NCBI RefSeq assembly: GCF_029963765.1
Contig: NZ_JALBYU010000023.1
Coordinates: forward strand, 1-64,000
Length of the DNA stretch: 64,000 bases
Direction: 5' to 3'
Source: Pseudomonas sp. UYIF39
GTDB lineage: Bacteria > Pseudomonadota > Gammaproteobacteria > Pseudomonadales > Pseudomonadaceae
The notes under the pieces: model-generated
The model's database searches: none
Told to the model about the DNA's origin: nothing
Seen by the model: the letters and a program-made list of their open reading frames with translations, nothing else
Shown here: positions 56,389 to 64,000 of the stretch, one piece after another
Layout: each line of letters begins with the position of its first letter
How positions within the stretch are numbered: the first letter of the stretch is position 1
Program-made: the position numbers and the translations under genes

Positions 56389-57989
56389 TCGCCAAACGCC
56401 TTGCTTCGCAACTTCTGATAACGGGGAAAACGCGCATCGGTGTCGGGCATCAGGCCGACCATTTTCAGGCACGTCCGACATTCTTCCAGCTCCGCCGAAG
56501 GGACATCGGTGTCGGTGCCGTGCAGCAGCGACTGCGCCATGTTCAGCGCGATACTGATGTTCTTGGGTTGCAGCGCCAGGGCTTTGCGGAACACCTGCCG
56601 CGCCTCTACCAGGTTGCCGGTCTTGTACACCCGCACGCCTTGACGGTTGAGGTCCGCAGCGGCATTGCCGGAGTTGAGGATGGTCGGATCGTCGGTCAAC
56701 TTGGCGATGCCCTTCATCACCGTCGGGTCGTCGCCATAGATTTCCGCGCAGTTTTTCAACATCGAGGCACCGGCGCTGGCCTGGCCGAGCATCTGCAGTT
56801 GCTTGGCCACCAGCAGCGCCGCTTCGGCGCTCATGAACTGTTCCATGCCATCGAGGCGCATCATCGCCTGCTCGGTGAGCTTCTCGGCGGTTTCGGCATC
56901 GTTGAGCAGCAGGCTGGTGGCTTTCATCAATCTCGCACGAATCTGCAGACCCGGGTCGGAAGGGTTTTCCTTGGCCACCGCACTCAGCGTCGTGTTGATT
57001 TCCAGTCGAGTCCGGGTATCCAGGCCTTTTTCGCTGCCTTTACTGATCAAGGCATGGGCCAGGCCAAGGTTGCTCTCCGCATCCTTGAAACGTGACTGCG
57101 CGCCCTGCGCCACGGCCTGGCGATAGGCTTTGGAGGCGGTGTCGAAATCTTCGTTGGCCATCGCCAACTTGCCCAACTGCGCTTGCCGACGCACCGCCAG
57201 CGGCGACAAGCGTATCGCCTCTTCCAGCACACGCTGGGCCGCCTTGGTATCGCCTTCGGCGACCAGTACATCGGCCATGCCGTCGTAGAGCGCCGGCATC
57301 ATCGGGAACACTTTCAGGGCTTTTTCATAGACGCCCTTGGCCTGACCGACCTGGCCACGTTTGAACAGCAATTTGCCCAGACCGGCAAACGCCCACGGCA
57401 ACGGTCGATCAGCAATGATGCTGTCATAGAGACGCTCCAGCGCCTCGTTCTGATTCAGGTCGCGCAAGGCATCGGCGCGGTAGCGCAGGCACAACGGCGA
57501 ATAGCGGATGTCTTGTTTGCACAAGGCGATGCAGGCATTGAGCACTTCAACCGGCTTGCCTCGATCAAGGGCCTGCAGAATCGGCTTGAGCAAGGTCTTG
57601 CGTTGCTCCAGCCGCTCCAGCCGTTGAGCCAGGCCGGAACGGTTGAACGGTTTGGTCAGGTACGCATCGGGTTCGTGTTCCAACGCACTGAGCACCATTG
57701 CCTGACTGGTCTCGGCTGTGACCATGACGAACACGGCCTCATGGCTGATCAGCTTTTCGATCATCAGGTCTTCAAGCACTTGCTGACCGTTCTTCTTGCC
57801 GTCGCCCAGGTGAAAGTCCTGCAGGATGAAATCGTAGGCCTTCTGCGAACACATACGCAGCGCCTGCTCACCGGTGTCGGCGGTGTCGACATCCTTGACG
57901 CCAAGCTCGCGCAGCATGGACCTGACGGAACTGCGGAAATCCGAGAAATCATCGACGATCAAAAAACGCTTTTGGTGATACGACAGCAT
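56385..57989 (-). CDS. Response regulator fused to TPR repeats
   Basis: 534 residues. An N-terminal receiver (about 8-125) shows RFLIVDDFSDFRSSVRSML, the phospho-acceptor Asp in DFILQDFHLGDGKKNGQ and Lys in DAYLTKPFNRSGL. The remaining 400 residues are helical repeats of the TPR type, such as PWAFAGLGKLLFKRGQVGQAK, ALYDGMADVLVAEGDTKAAQ and LNRQGVRVYKTGNLVEARQV. There is no DNA-binding or enzyme domain, so output is probably by protein contact. Paired by 4-bp overlap with the soluble kinase. Confidence 0.88.
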   Translation of the reverse strand: MLSYHQKRFLIVDDFSDFRSSVRSMLRELGVKDVDTADTGEQALRMCSQKAYDFILQDFHLGDGKKNGQQVLEDLMIEKLISHEAVFVMVTAETSQAMVLSALEHEPDAYLTKPFNRSGLAQRLERLEQRKTLLKPILQALDRGKPVEVLNACIALCKQDIRYSPLCLRYRADALRDLNQNEALERLYDSIIADRPLPWAFAGLGKLLFKRGQVGQAKGVYEKALKVFPMMPALYDGMADVLVAEGDTKAAQRVLEEAIRLSPLAVRRQAQLGKLAMANEDFDTASKAYRQAVAQGAQSRFKDAESNLGLAHALISKGSEKGLDTRTRLEINTTLSAVAKENPSDPGLQIRARLMKATSLLLNDAETAEKLTEQAMMRLDGMEQFMSAEAALLVAKQLQMLGQASAGASMLKNCAEIYGDDPTVMKGIAKLTDDPTILNSGNAAADLNRQGVRVYKTGNLVEARQVFRKALALQPKNISIALNMAQSLLHGTDTDVPSAELEECRTCLKMVGLMPDTDARFPRYQKLRSKAFGE

Positions 57990-58188
57990 CGAAGATTTCC
58001 AGGCAATTTAAGAAGAAGACCATCACTGTTCGGGTTATCGGCCAGTAGTGGCGTTCCCTTGAGAAGTCATGCCGCTCAGTACGCGCTAAATATTTGAAGG
58101 TGTTATTGAAAAACGGGATTATCCCGTAGTGGTCTAATGAAACCAGACACCCATTTAGGCGAGAATGCTCGCCAGATCGAGGTGTCAG

Positions 58189-58497
58189 ATGACCAAACAA
58201 CGCCGTTCCTTTACTGCTGAATTCAAACACGAGGCTGCCGATCTCTTGCTCAAGCAAAACTACAGCTACATCGAAGCCAGCCGTTCACTCGGTGTCGGAG
58301 AGTCGGCACTACGCCGTTGGGTCGACCAGGTTCAGCAGGAGCGCAAAGGCGTTACGCCGCAGAGCAAAGCGCTGACCCCGGAACAGCAGAAAATTCAGGA
58401 GTTGGAAGCTCGGATCGCTCGCCTTGAGCGAGAGAAATCCATACTAAAAAAGGCTACCGCGCTCTTGATGTCGGAAGATCACGAGCGTACGCGCTGA
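58189..58497 (+). CDS. IS3-family transposase OrfA
   Basis: 102 residues. A helix-turn-helix (SFTAEFKHEAADLLLKQNYS and YIEASRSLGVGESALRRWVDQ) is followed by a leucine-zipper-like coiled coil (QKIQELEARIARLEREKSIL). A slippery heptamer AAAAAAG at 58446-58452 is correctly phased for a -1 frameshift into orfB. It is intact in frame but can no longer form an active OrfAB. Confidence 0.9.
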   Translation: MTKQRRSFTAEFKHEAADLLLKQNYSYIEASRSLGVGESALRRWVDQVQQERKGVTPQSKALTPEQQKIQELEARIARLEREKSILKKATALLMSEDHERTR

Positions 58498-58965
58498 TCA
58501 ATCAGCTGAGCGTCCATGAGCCGATTGATTGGCTGTGCAAAGTGTTTGAGATCAATCGATCAAGTTATTACGCCCACCGCCTCAAGCGCCGAACGCCTGA
58601 TGTCGAACGGCTTCGGTTACGCAGCCGGGTGAGCGAGTTGTTCTCACAAAGTCGCAGTGCTGCCGGCAGCCGTAGCCTTCTCTCGTTGATGCGTGACGGT
58701 GGTGAGCAACTCGGTCGGTTCAAAGTGCGCAGCTTGATGCGTGAGCTTGACCTCGTGAGCAAACAGCCAGGTTCTCATGCCTATAAACGAGCGACGGTCG
58801 AACGGTTGGATATCCCGAACATCTTGAATCGGGAGTCCGATGTCCCGGCACCCAACCTGGATACCGACCGCGGGCTACAGAACTGCTCAAGAAGCCCAGC
58901 GCGATATCAGCCATTTCTTGATGCATCGGTACGACTGGATTCGGCCCCATCAATGCAAGACGAAC
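58452..58965 (+). pseudogene. IS3-family transposase OrfB with internal deletion
   Basis: The first part (from the -1 frame, RALDVGRSRAYALINQLSVH, then HEPIDWLCKVFEINRSSYYA) runs to DVPAPN at about 58857. Normal OrfB continues QVWCGDITYIWA with the DDE integrase core. Here the next bases read, in another frame, WIPTAGYRTAQEAQRDISH then FLMHRYDWIRPHQ, the C-terminal end of OrfB. The junction at 58857/58858 therefore removed the catalytic core and shifted the frame. It cannot encode a transposase. Confidence 0.85.
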
Positions 58966-59218
58966 TCCTGGGTGTCCGCGACAATCTCCCTCGCCCGCTG
59001 AGCGCCCCACTTCAACGCCGCGCAGTAATGCTCATCGAAACCTCGATATGCAGGCCATTGCTGAGTACCTCTTCATGCGCATGGAGGGGTAACTGCGTGT
59101 TGGTCCATAACCAGAATTTTGTACCTCTACGCCGCATCGACGTCGCTCCATGAGTTGTGTCTGGAGTAAGGCACAGCAAAGACAGACTTTCCATGTAGAT
59201 CGTCGGGTGATGGCGCGT

Positions 59219-59258
59219 AAAAAAGCCCCGCCGGAGAACTGCCCGGCGGGGCTTTTTT
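59219..59258. terminator. Strong bidirectional terminator
   Basis: AAAAAAGCCCCGCCGG and CCGGCGGGGCTTTTTT form a 16-bp stem with an 8-nt loop and T runs on both strands. It probably ends the tRNA-Arg(CCT) transcript on the minus strand. Confidence 0.9.
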
Positions 59259-59327
59259 GCCTCTTGGTGCTACCTGCTGACGAGGTGAATATGCCTGTCA
59301 GAAGGTGACCGAAGAGATACGAATTAA

Positions 59328-59404
59328 TGGTGTCCCAGGGCAGGTTCGAACTGCCAACCTTCCCCTTAGGAGGGGGATGCTCTATCCAATTGAGCTACTG
59401 AGAC
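59328..59404 (-). tRNA. tRNA-Arg (anticodon CCT)
   Basis: 77 nt including CCA. The acceptor stem GTCTCAG/CTGGGAC, D stem, anticodon stem TCCCC/GGGGA and T arm GGCAG-TTCGAAC-CTGCC all fold. Loop CTCCTAA gives anticodon CCT, which reads AGG. The 3' end points to the IS3 remnant. This tRNA is a frequent integration site of mobile elements in pseudomonads, but no attachment repeat was found here. Confidence 0.95.
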
Positions 59405-59696
59405 ACAGATCGACCACGAAGAAACGCGGTGCGATGGACGGCGTGCATGTTAACGGGCAGCCCCGCTTTTGTCATGTCGTCCGTTGGGCTTTTTAAGTGT
59501 AGGCAGACGCCCCGCAGAAGTGTGGCTTTGTTTACCGTGCAAATTGCATCACCACAAAAAGCCATCATTGCAAAATGCAATGCGAGCACGTCGGCTAAAT
59601 ATCTTAATTCATTGTTTTTAAAGGATTTAATTGGCGTTAGACTCTTGGCATGCGGGCTGCTTTAGCTGTTCTCGTAGAACAATAGAGGTCAGCCTC

Positions 59697-59930
59697 ATGA
59701 AAAGCGCCCTTTTACTCTCGAACGCGATCGCTCTGGCGATTCTGTTGGGCTTTCATTCTGTCCCCGAGAGCGGTGTTGAGCCGGTTGCTCAACGCATGCC
59801 TCATTACCTTCAGGTGCAAAGAGCGCCTCAACTGGCGGTTATGAGCGATCAGCGTAGCTTTGTCAGCCAAGAGGTAAGCCAGGAAGGCATTTTGCTGCCG
59901 GCTCAGTCTTCAGAACGTTTGGTATTTTGA
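59697..59930 (+). CDS. Small protein with N-terminal hydrophobic helix
   Basis: 77 residues. MKSALLLSNAIALAILLGFHS is a signal or membrane anchor. The rest is polar. ATG at 59697 is preceded by GAGGTCAGCCTC. I recognise no family. The following 59-residue gene is 22 bp downstream and may be cotranscribed. The 292 bp before it hold no other feature. Confidence 0.6.
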   Translation: MKSALLLSNAIALAILLGFHSVPESGVEPVAQRMPHYLQVQRAPQLAVMSDQRSFVSQEVSQEGILLPAQSSERLVF

Positions 59931-59952
59931 ATCACCCCATCAGGAGCACCGC

Positions 59953-60132
59953 ATGTCCAAATCAGCCGCAGGGTTTTTCATCCTAGCCTTACTGAGCGGC
60001 ATTCTTCATCTGTCAGTGGTCCAGGATACGGTCCTCACCCTGCCTTTGATCGCCAGCGGCGTGTTCGGTGCGCTGTTTATGCTGGCGCTGATTGCCGGCC
60101 GAAAGATCAAGTTTGATCCGGTACTGCGTTAA
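59953..60132 (+). CDS. Small inner membrane protein, 59 residues
   Basis: It has two hydrophobic segments: AAGFFILALLSGILHLSVV and TLPLIASGVFGALFMLALIAG. It ends with KIKFDPVLR. The ribosome site AGGAGCACCGC precedes the ATG at 59953. Its stop overlaps the convergent phnN stop. No function is evident. Confidence 0.75.
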   Translation: MSKSAAGFFILALLSGILHLSVVQDTVLTLPLIASGVFGALFMLALIAGRKIKFDPVLR

Positions 60133-60680
60133 CCCCTCAACAGATCCAGCAGATTGGCAACTGTAGTGGACAGTTCGCCTGAATTGTCGAGGCGATGGAT
60201 CCGCGTATCTCCACTTGAACCCTCTGCCGTGAATAACCCATTGCGATGCAACCTTGCTTCAATCTCCGCAATACTCTCGCGACCACGGCGCAGCAGACGC
60301 TCTCGCAGGACTTCATCCTTGACCGTCAAAAGAACCGGCAACAGCGTTGGATACCGATGCAGCGCCTCAGCCAGATGGCCGCGAGAACCGTTGACCAAGA
60401 CATGTCGACCGTCATTGAGCCATTGATCTATTTCGATCGGAATACCGTAATCCAGGCCATTGGCGTTCCAGCACAGCGCGAAATCGCCCTCGACTCTGCG
60501 TTGCTCGAACTCTTCCCGGGAAACGCCAATCGCGTCTTCGCCCACTGATTCGGCCGAACGCGTGATGACCCGACGCACCACTTCACAATTGAGCGTCTGC
60601 AACGGCTCTCGAGCGGCTTCGATGAGGCTGTCCTTGCCGGACCCAGAAGGCCCCATCAAGTAAATCAGCCTGCCATCCAT
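60129..60680 (-). CDS. phnN: Ribose 1,5-bisphosphate phosphokinase PhnN
   Basis: 183 residues from the ATG at 60680, preceded by GAGGTGATTT. It has the P-loop LIYLMGPSGSGKDSLIEA and the guanylate-kinase-like fold (RVITRSAESVGEDAIGVSRE, and LRERLLRRGRESIAEIEARL). It phosphorylates ribose 1,5-bisphosphate to PRPP in phosphonate breakdown. No phnC-M genes are nearby, although in P. aeruginosa these lie between phnN and amrZ. It is an orphan here. Confidence 0.88.
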   Translation of the reverse strand: MDGRLIYLMGPSGSGKDSLIEAAREPLQTLNCEVVRRVITRSAESVGEDAIGVSREEFEQRRVEGDFALCWNANGLDYGIPIEIDQWLNDGRHVLVNGSRGHLAEALHRYPTLLPVLLTVKDEVLRERLLRRGRESIAEIEARLHRNGLFTAEGSSGDTRIHRLDNSGELSTTVANLLDLLRG

Positions 60681-61066
60681 CTTTAAATCACCTCGCACGG
60701 CACGTCTTCCCCTAGTAAATCGGCCAATTGCCACTATCCTGTACAAGTAAGGAACACTGATCGAATCTGCACAGCATGCGCCATCAGGCGTCTCAGGACA
60801 TCACCTGTCGGGCAATAGGGTGCGGCCAGTAATACGGACCAGCGCAAACTTTCCAAACCAGTCCGCATTTCTGATAATTGGTGCTGGCATAACGCCTTTA
60901 TCCAGTTCAATATTTGTCACAGAATTGACGCCAATGAACTGGCTACTTTGAGGCATGATGCGAGCCTCTATCAATTCAGGTTGAACATTTGGCCAGACCG
61001 CTTGTCCTATCAGACATCCTGCGGCCAATCCCGAGAACCGCTCCCCTGAACTAACCGGTTAAATAT

Positions 61067-61393
61067 ATGCGCCCATTGAAACAGGCAATTTATTCCAGCC
61101 GTACGGCTGACAAGTTCGTCGTACGTCTGCCAGACGGAATGCGTGAACGCATTGCCGAGGTGGCTCGCAATCATCATCGCAGCATGAACTCCGAAATCAT
61201 CGCGCGCCTTGAGCAAAGCCTTATTCAGGAAGGCGCTTTGGGCGAAGAATTGAGCATGCGTCTGGACAGCCCGGAGCTGTCATTGCACGAACGTGAACTG
61301 CTGCAACGCTTCCGCCAACTCTCCCACCGTCAGCAGAACGCTCTCGTTTCGCTGATTGCGCATGATGCCGAAATGGCCGCAGACGCTTCCTGA
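61067..61393 (+). CDS. amrZ: Ribbon-helix-helix regulator AmrZ
   Basis: 108 residues. The ribbon-helix-helix core is TADKFVVRLPDGMRERIAEV and NHHRSMNSEIIARLEQSL. The C-terminal tetramer region reads LSLHERELLQRFRQLSHRQQ. This matches AmrZ (AlgZ), which controls alginate, motility, c-di-GMP and in fluorescent pseudomonads also iron genes. The 386 bp before it (60681-61066) hold no gene. A terminator follows at 61411-61437. Confidence 0.95.
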   Translation: MRPLKQAIYSSRTADKFVVRLPDGMRERIAEVARNHHRSMNSEIIARLEQSLIQEGALGEELSMRLDSPELSLHERELLQRFRQLSHRQQNALVSLIAHDAEMAADAS

Positions 61394-61410
61394 TTTCATC
61401 CGAAAGTTCA

Positions 61411-61437
61411 AGCCAGCTTAATCGCTGGCTTTTTTTT
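61411..61437 (+). terminator. Intrinsic terminator of amrZ
   Basis: AGCCAGC and GCTGGCT pair across TTAATC, followed by a run of seven T. Confidence 0.88.
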
Positions 61438-61456
61438 GCCTGAAATTCGAGCACAA

Positions 61457-61486
61457 AAAAACCCGCCGATTGATTGGCGGGTTTTT
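61457..61486. terminator. Intrinsic terminator of mgtE
   Basis: AAAAACCCGCC and GGCGGGTTTTT pair across an 8-nt loop, 12 bp after the mgtE stop. T runs are present on both strands. Confidence 0.88.
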
Positions 61487-61498
61487 AATGTCGATAAG

Positions 61499-62941
61499 TC
61501 AGAGCAGGAAGATCGTCGCCAACCCGAGAAAGATGAAGAACCCGCCGCTGTCCGTCATGGCAGTGATCATCACACTGGCGCCCATCGCAGGATCGCGCCC
61601 AAGCCGCGCCAGGGTCATGGGAATCAACACCCCTGCCAATGCCGCCAGCAACAGGTTGAGCGTCATGGCAGCGGTCATCACCACCCCCAGAGACCAACTG
61701 CCATACAGCAGATAGGCGACGACGCCGATCACACCACCCCACACCAGGCCATTGATCAGACCTACCGCCAATTCCTTGCGCATCAGGCGCGAAGTATTGC
61801 CGGTGCTGACCTGATCCAGCGCCATGGCCCGAACGATCATGGTGATCGTCTGGTTACCCGAGTTGCCACCGATACCCGCCACGATCGGCATCAGTGCCGC
61901 CAGCGCCACCAATTTCTCGATGGAGCCTTCGAAAAGACCAATCACCCGGGATGCGATGAACGCGGTGATCAGGTTAATTGCCAGCCAGGCCCAACGGTTA
62001 CGCAGGGATTTCCAGACTGACGCAAAAATATCTTCCTCTTCACGCAGACCCGCCATGTTGAGAACTTCGTTTTCGCTCTCTTCACGAATCAGGTCGACCA
62101 TTTCGTCGATGGTCAGACGGCCGATCAGCTTACCGTTCTTGTCGACTACGGGTGCCGAGATCAAGTCGTAACGTTCGAACGCCTGAGCAGCGTCATAGGC
62201 GTCTTCGTCCGGGTGAAAACTCACCGGATCGCTGGCCATGACTTCCGAAACCTGTTTTTCCGGGTCATTGACCAGCAAACGCTTGATCGACAATACACCC
62301 TTGAGCACGCCGTCGTAATCGACCACGAACAGTTTGTCAGTGTGGCCGGGCAATTCCTTGAGGCGCCGCAGGTAACGTAAAACCACTTCGAGACTGACAT
62401 CCTCACGGATCGTCACCATCTCGAAGTCCATCAGCGCACCGACCTGCTCCTCATCGTAGGACAACGCAGAGCGGACGCGCTCACGCTGTTGACCATCGAG
62501 GGTTTCCATCAGCTCGTGGACGACGTCTCGCGGCAGCTCGGAGGCCAGGTCAGCAAGTTCGTCGGCGTCCATGTCCCTCGCCGCAGCCAGGAGCTCGTGA
62601 TCGTCCATGTCAGCGATCAGCGTTTCACGAACCGAATCGGATACTTCGAGCAGAATGTCGCCGTCGCGATCGGCCTTGACCAATTGCCAGAGCGTCAGAC
62701 GATCGCCCAGCGGCAAGGCTTCAAGGATGTAGGCGACGTCGGCGGAGTGCAGATCATCGAGCTTGCGTTGCAACTCGACGAGGTTTTGCCGGTGAACCAG
62801 GCTCTCGACCCGGTCATGATGCGGACCTTCCTGGCGATGAGTCAGGTCTTCGACCACCCGCTGACGCTGCAGCAGCTCAACAACTTGAGCGAGGCGGTCC
62901 TGCAAGCTTTCCTGCGTTTTCTTTACTTCAACTTCAGACAT
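61499..62941 (-). CDS. mgtE: Magnesium transporter MgtE
   Basis: 480 residues from the ATG at 62941. Order: an N-terminal domain of acidic Mg2+-sensing helices (LHSADVAYILEALPLGDRL), a pair of CBS domains (SYDEEQVGALMDFEMVTIRE, VMASDPVSFHPDEDAYDAAQ), then five membrane segments. The pore motif is GIGGNSGNQTITMIVRAMALD. It admits Mg2+ when the cytoplasmic concentration is low. The 320 bp upstream (62942-63261) hold no recognised feature. Confidence 0.95.
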   Translation of the reverse strand: MSEVEVKKTQESLQDRLAQVVELLQRQRVVEDLTHRQEGPHHDRVESLVHRQNLVELQRKLDDLHSADVAYILEALPLGDRLTLWQLVKADRDGDILLEVSDSVRETLIADMDDHELLAAARDMDADELADLASELPRDVVHELMETLDGQQRERVRSALSYDEEQVGALMDFEMVTIREDVSLEVVLRYLRRLKELPGHTDKLFVVDYDGVLKGVLSIKRLLVNDPEKQVSEVMASDPVSFHPDEDAYDAAQAFERYDLISAPVVDKNGKLIGRLTIDEMVDLIREESENEVLNMAGLREEEDIFASVWKSLRNRWAWLAINLITAFIASRVIGLFEGSIEKLVALAALMPIVAGIGGNSGNQTITMIVRAMALDQVSTGNTSRLMRKELAVGLINGLVWGGVIGVVAYLLYGSWSLGVVMTAAMTLNLLLAALAGVLIPMTLARLGRDPAMGASVMITAMTDSGGFFIFLGLATIFLL

Positions 62942-63261
62942 AGGCGAACTCCACTCCCAGCAGCGGGGCACGCCGGAAGGATCAATCAGTCAATTCATGA
63001 TTGGAAAAACGGGGTACTGAGTAACTACTGGGTAAGTCCATGGAGGTATTCCACAAGCCCCGGCGGGGCTGACGGGCGCAATGATACACCGCCCGACGGT
63101 TTTAAACGTTAAAAAATCGTGGCTGAAACAAGCGGTTGCAAGACAAAGCTGAGTGCAGTCCTGACCTCTAAAACTGCGACGACTCATCCTGAAAAGAAAA
63201 CACACCACAGACGAAAAATGTAACGACTACCCTTGAGTTGGACCGTCACGGAGGACGTTTG

Positions 63262-63780
63262 ATGCCATCCAATGCATTTTGTTTTTTGTTGATCACCCTG
63301 TTCTGCCCGACGCCCTGGGCGCTTGCCACGACCGTTCACCGCTGCGAGGGGGCCAACGGGAGCATTACCTTCACGACGTTGAGCTGTGCGGCCGGAGAAA
63401 GCCTTTCGCTGCAGGATGTACGCACCTTCACACCGGGCAGCGTGACCGCTCTCATGCCGGAAGCCGAGAATCGCGAAATATCAGGTATGAAAATCAAAAG
63501 GAGAGATCCAACTGTCGTCGGCAAGACCGAGGACAAATGTGGAAACCTCATCAGCGCTAAAGAACGCCGCGAAGCGATCATCAATCAGCGGGTTGTTGCC
63601 GGCATGAATCAGCAGGACGTCGAGAGCGCACTTGGCAAGCCAGACAAGATCAGTATTCGCAATTCAGCCACGAGCTACCGTTACAACACCCAGCGAGGTC
63701 GTAGCGCGCACGTCGAGTTCGATGAGAGAGGATGCACCAAAGGAAAAGCCAAATCCCAGACGGCAAAAAGCCCGCGTTAA
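63262..63780 (+). CDS. Secreted protein with DUF4124-like start and BamE-like end
   Basis: 172 residues from the ATG at 63262, preceded by GGAGG. A signal peptide (about 1-21) ends ALA. The segment TVHRCEGANGSITFTTLSC looks like DUF4124. The C-terminal part (VVAGMNQQDVESALGKPDK, then YRYNTQRGRSAHVEFDERG) resembles the BamE/SmpA fold. Function is unknown. The stop codon lies in the loop of the terminator hairpin. Confidence 0.75.
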   Translation: MPSNAFCFLLITLFCPTPWALATTVHRCEGANGSITFTTLSCAAGESLSLQDVRTFTPGSVTALMPEAENREISGMKIKRRDPTVVGKTEDKCGNLISAKERREAIINQRVVAGMNQQDVESALGKPDKISIRNSATSYRYNTQRGRSAHVEFDERGCTKGKAKSQTAKSPR

Positions 63781-63793
63781 ACGCGGGCTTTTT
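63765..63793. terminator. Terminator overlapping the stop codon
   Basis: AAAAAGCCCGCGT and ACGCGGGCTTTTT pair across TAA, which is the stop codon of the secreted protein. T runs on both strands suit the tRNA-Arg on the minus strand too. Confidence 0.9.
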
Positions 63794-63799
63794 GGTGTT

Positions 63800-63876
63800 T
63801 GGTGCACTCGACAGGATTCGAACCTGTGACCGCTCGGTTCGTAGCCGAGTACTCTATCCAGCTGAGCTACGAGTGC
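63800..63876 (-). tRNA. tRNA-Arg (anticodon ACG)
   Basis: 77 nt including CCA. Acceptor stem GCACTCG/CGAGTGC, anticodon stem CTCGG/CCGAG and loop CTACGAA give anticodon ACG (inosine at position 34 after editing), reading CGU, CGC and CGA. T arm ACAGG-TTCGAAT-CCTGT. Confidence 0.96.
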
Positions 63877-63947
63877 ATTTGTGTTTTTATACCAGATCAC
63901 AACTGGTTGAAGCCAAGTCATTCACATTACTGCAAATGACTCTTAAA

Positions 63948-64000
63948 TGGTGCACTCGACAGGATTCGAACCTGTGACCGCTCGGTTCGTAGCCGAGTAC
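63948..64000 (-). tRNA. tRNA-Arg (anticodon ACG), cut by the window end
   Basis: The visible 53 nt, from CCA through the T arm and the anticodon stem, are identical to the tRNA at 63800-63876. It is a tandem second copy, with 71 bp between the two. Confidence 0.93.

Larger units (their letters stand above)
58140..59175 (+). mobile_element. Decayed IS3-family insertion sequence
   Basis: It contains an intact orfA (58189-58497) and an orfB that has lost its middle. Near the ends, CCAGACAC (58143-58150) and GTGTCTGG (about 59158-59165) form an inverted pair, so the element may span about 58140-59175. The ends are degenerate and target duplications could not be seen. Confidence 0.7.

Noticed and set aside
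60846..60874. AlgU (sigma22) promoter before amrZ
   Set aside because: AAACTT and TCTGA are present but 18 bp apart, and the -35 lacks the leading G. The match is too weak.
62942..63261. Mg2+ riboswitch before mgtE
   Set aside because: No M-box-like conserved structure could be seen in this leader, and pseudomonads are not known for it.

Overview
The window is chromosomal DNA of a Pseudomonas, most probably of the P. fluorescens group. The evidence is high G+C coding sequence, recognisable GacS, RelA, FabA/FabB, OprH-PhoPQ, AmrZ and FlgZ proteins, GTGGGAGCGA-type REP repeats, and gene orders I know from pseudomonads. It starts with a 53-base run of C that looks like a contig-end artefact, and it stops inside a second tRNA-Arg gene.

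Layout. 54-4152 (minus): thioesterase and acyl-CoA ligase, SixA phosphatase with a small membrane protein, and GpsA. 4349-9314 (plus): a three-gene module of a TonB-dependent receptor broken by two separate frame lesions, a periplasmic binding protein and a hybrid sensor kinase. 9413-11366: the fabA-fabB operon with a palindromic operator and a terminator. 11599-18027: small protein, DUF2058, mazG-relA, rlmD-cysM. 18040-24176: an OmpR-type two-component pair, gacS and ldhA. 24254-33060: housekeeping and stress genes (META lipoprotein, thioredoxin lipoprotein, arsC-wrbA-DUF2069, Tag-like glycosylase, ttcA, Yip1 protein, sprT, CoA-transferase, dctA). 33400-41300: AraC regulator, phoQ-phoP-oprH with tandem PhoP-like boxes, dienelactone hydrolase, phosphopantetheinyl transferase and an RstAB-like pair. 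41592-45009: nrdA with a DnaA box, a candidate NrdR box pair and a terminator. 45043-52803: flagella and chemotaxis (flgBCDE, cheR, cheV, flgA, flgM, flgN, flgZ) with sigma54 and sigma28 promoters. 52816-57989: MFS transporter, glutamine-synthetase-like enzyme, and an unusual soluble histidine kinase with a TPR response regulator. 58140-59175: an IS3 remnant with its catalytic core deleted. 59219-64000: tRNA-Arg(CCT), two small membrane proteins, orphan phnN, amrZ, mgtE, a small secreted protein and two tRNA-Arg(ACG) copies, the last one cut.

How it fits together. The window is rich in signalling: six sensor systems, the stringent-response synthetase RelA and the motility/envelope regulator AmrZ. 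The flagellar block shows the regulatory hierarchy in its sequence: sigma54 elements precede flgB and flgA, and a perfect sigma28 element precedes flgM. Most of the window is ordinary core genome. The least explained parts are the receptor/binding-protein/hybrid-kinase module (4349-9314), the soluble kinase with TPR regulator (55696-57989), and several strongly patterned regulatory regions (fabA, AraC/dctA, oprH, nrdA). I saw no CRISPR array, prophage or integrase. All gene names rest on reading the proteins, not on a database search.
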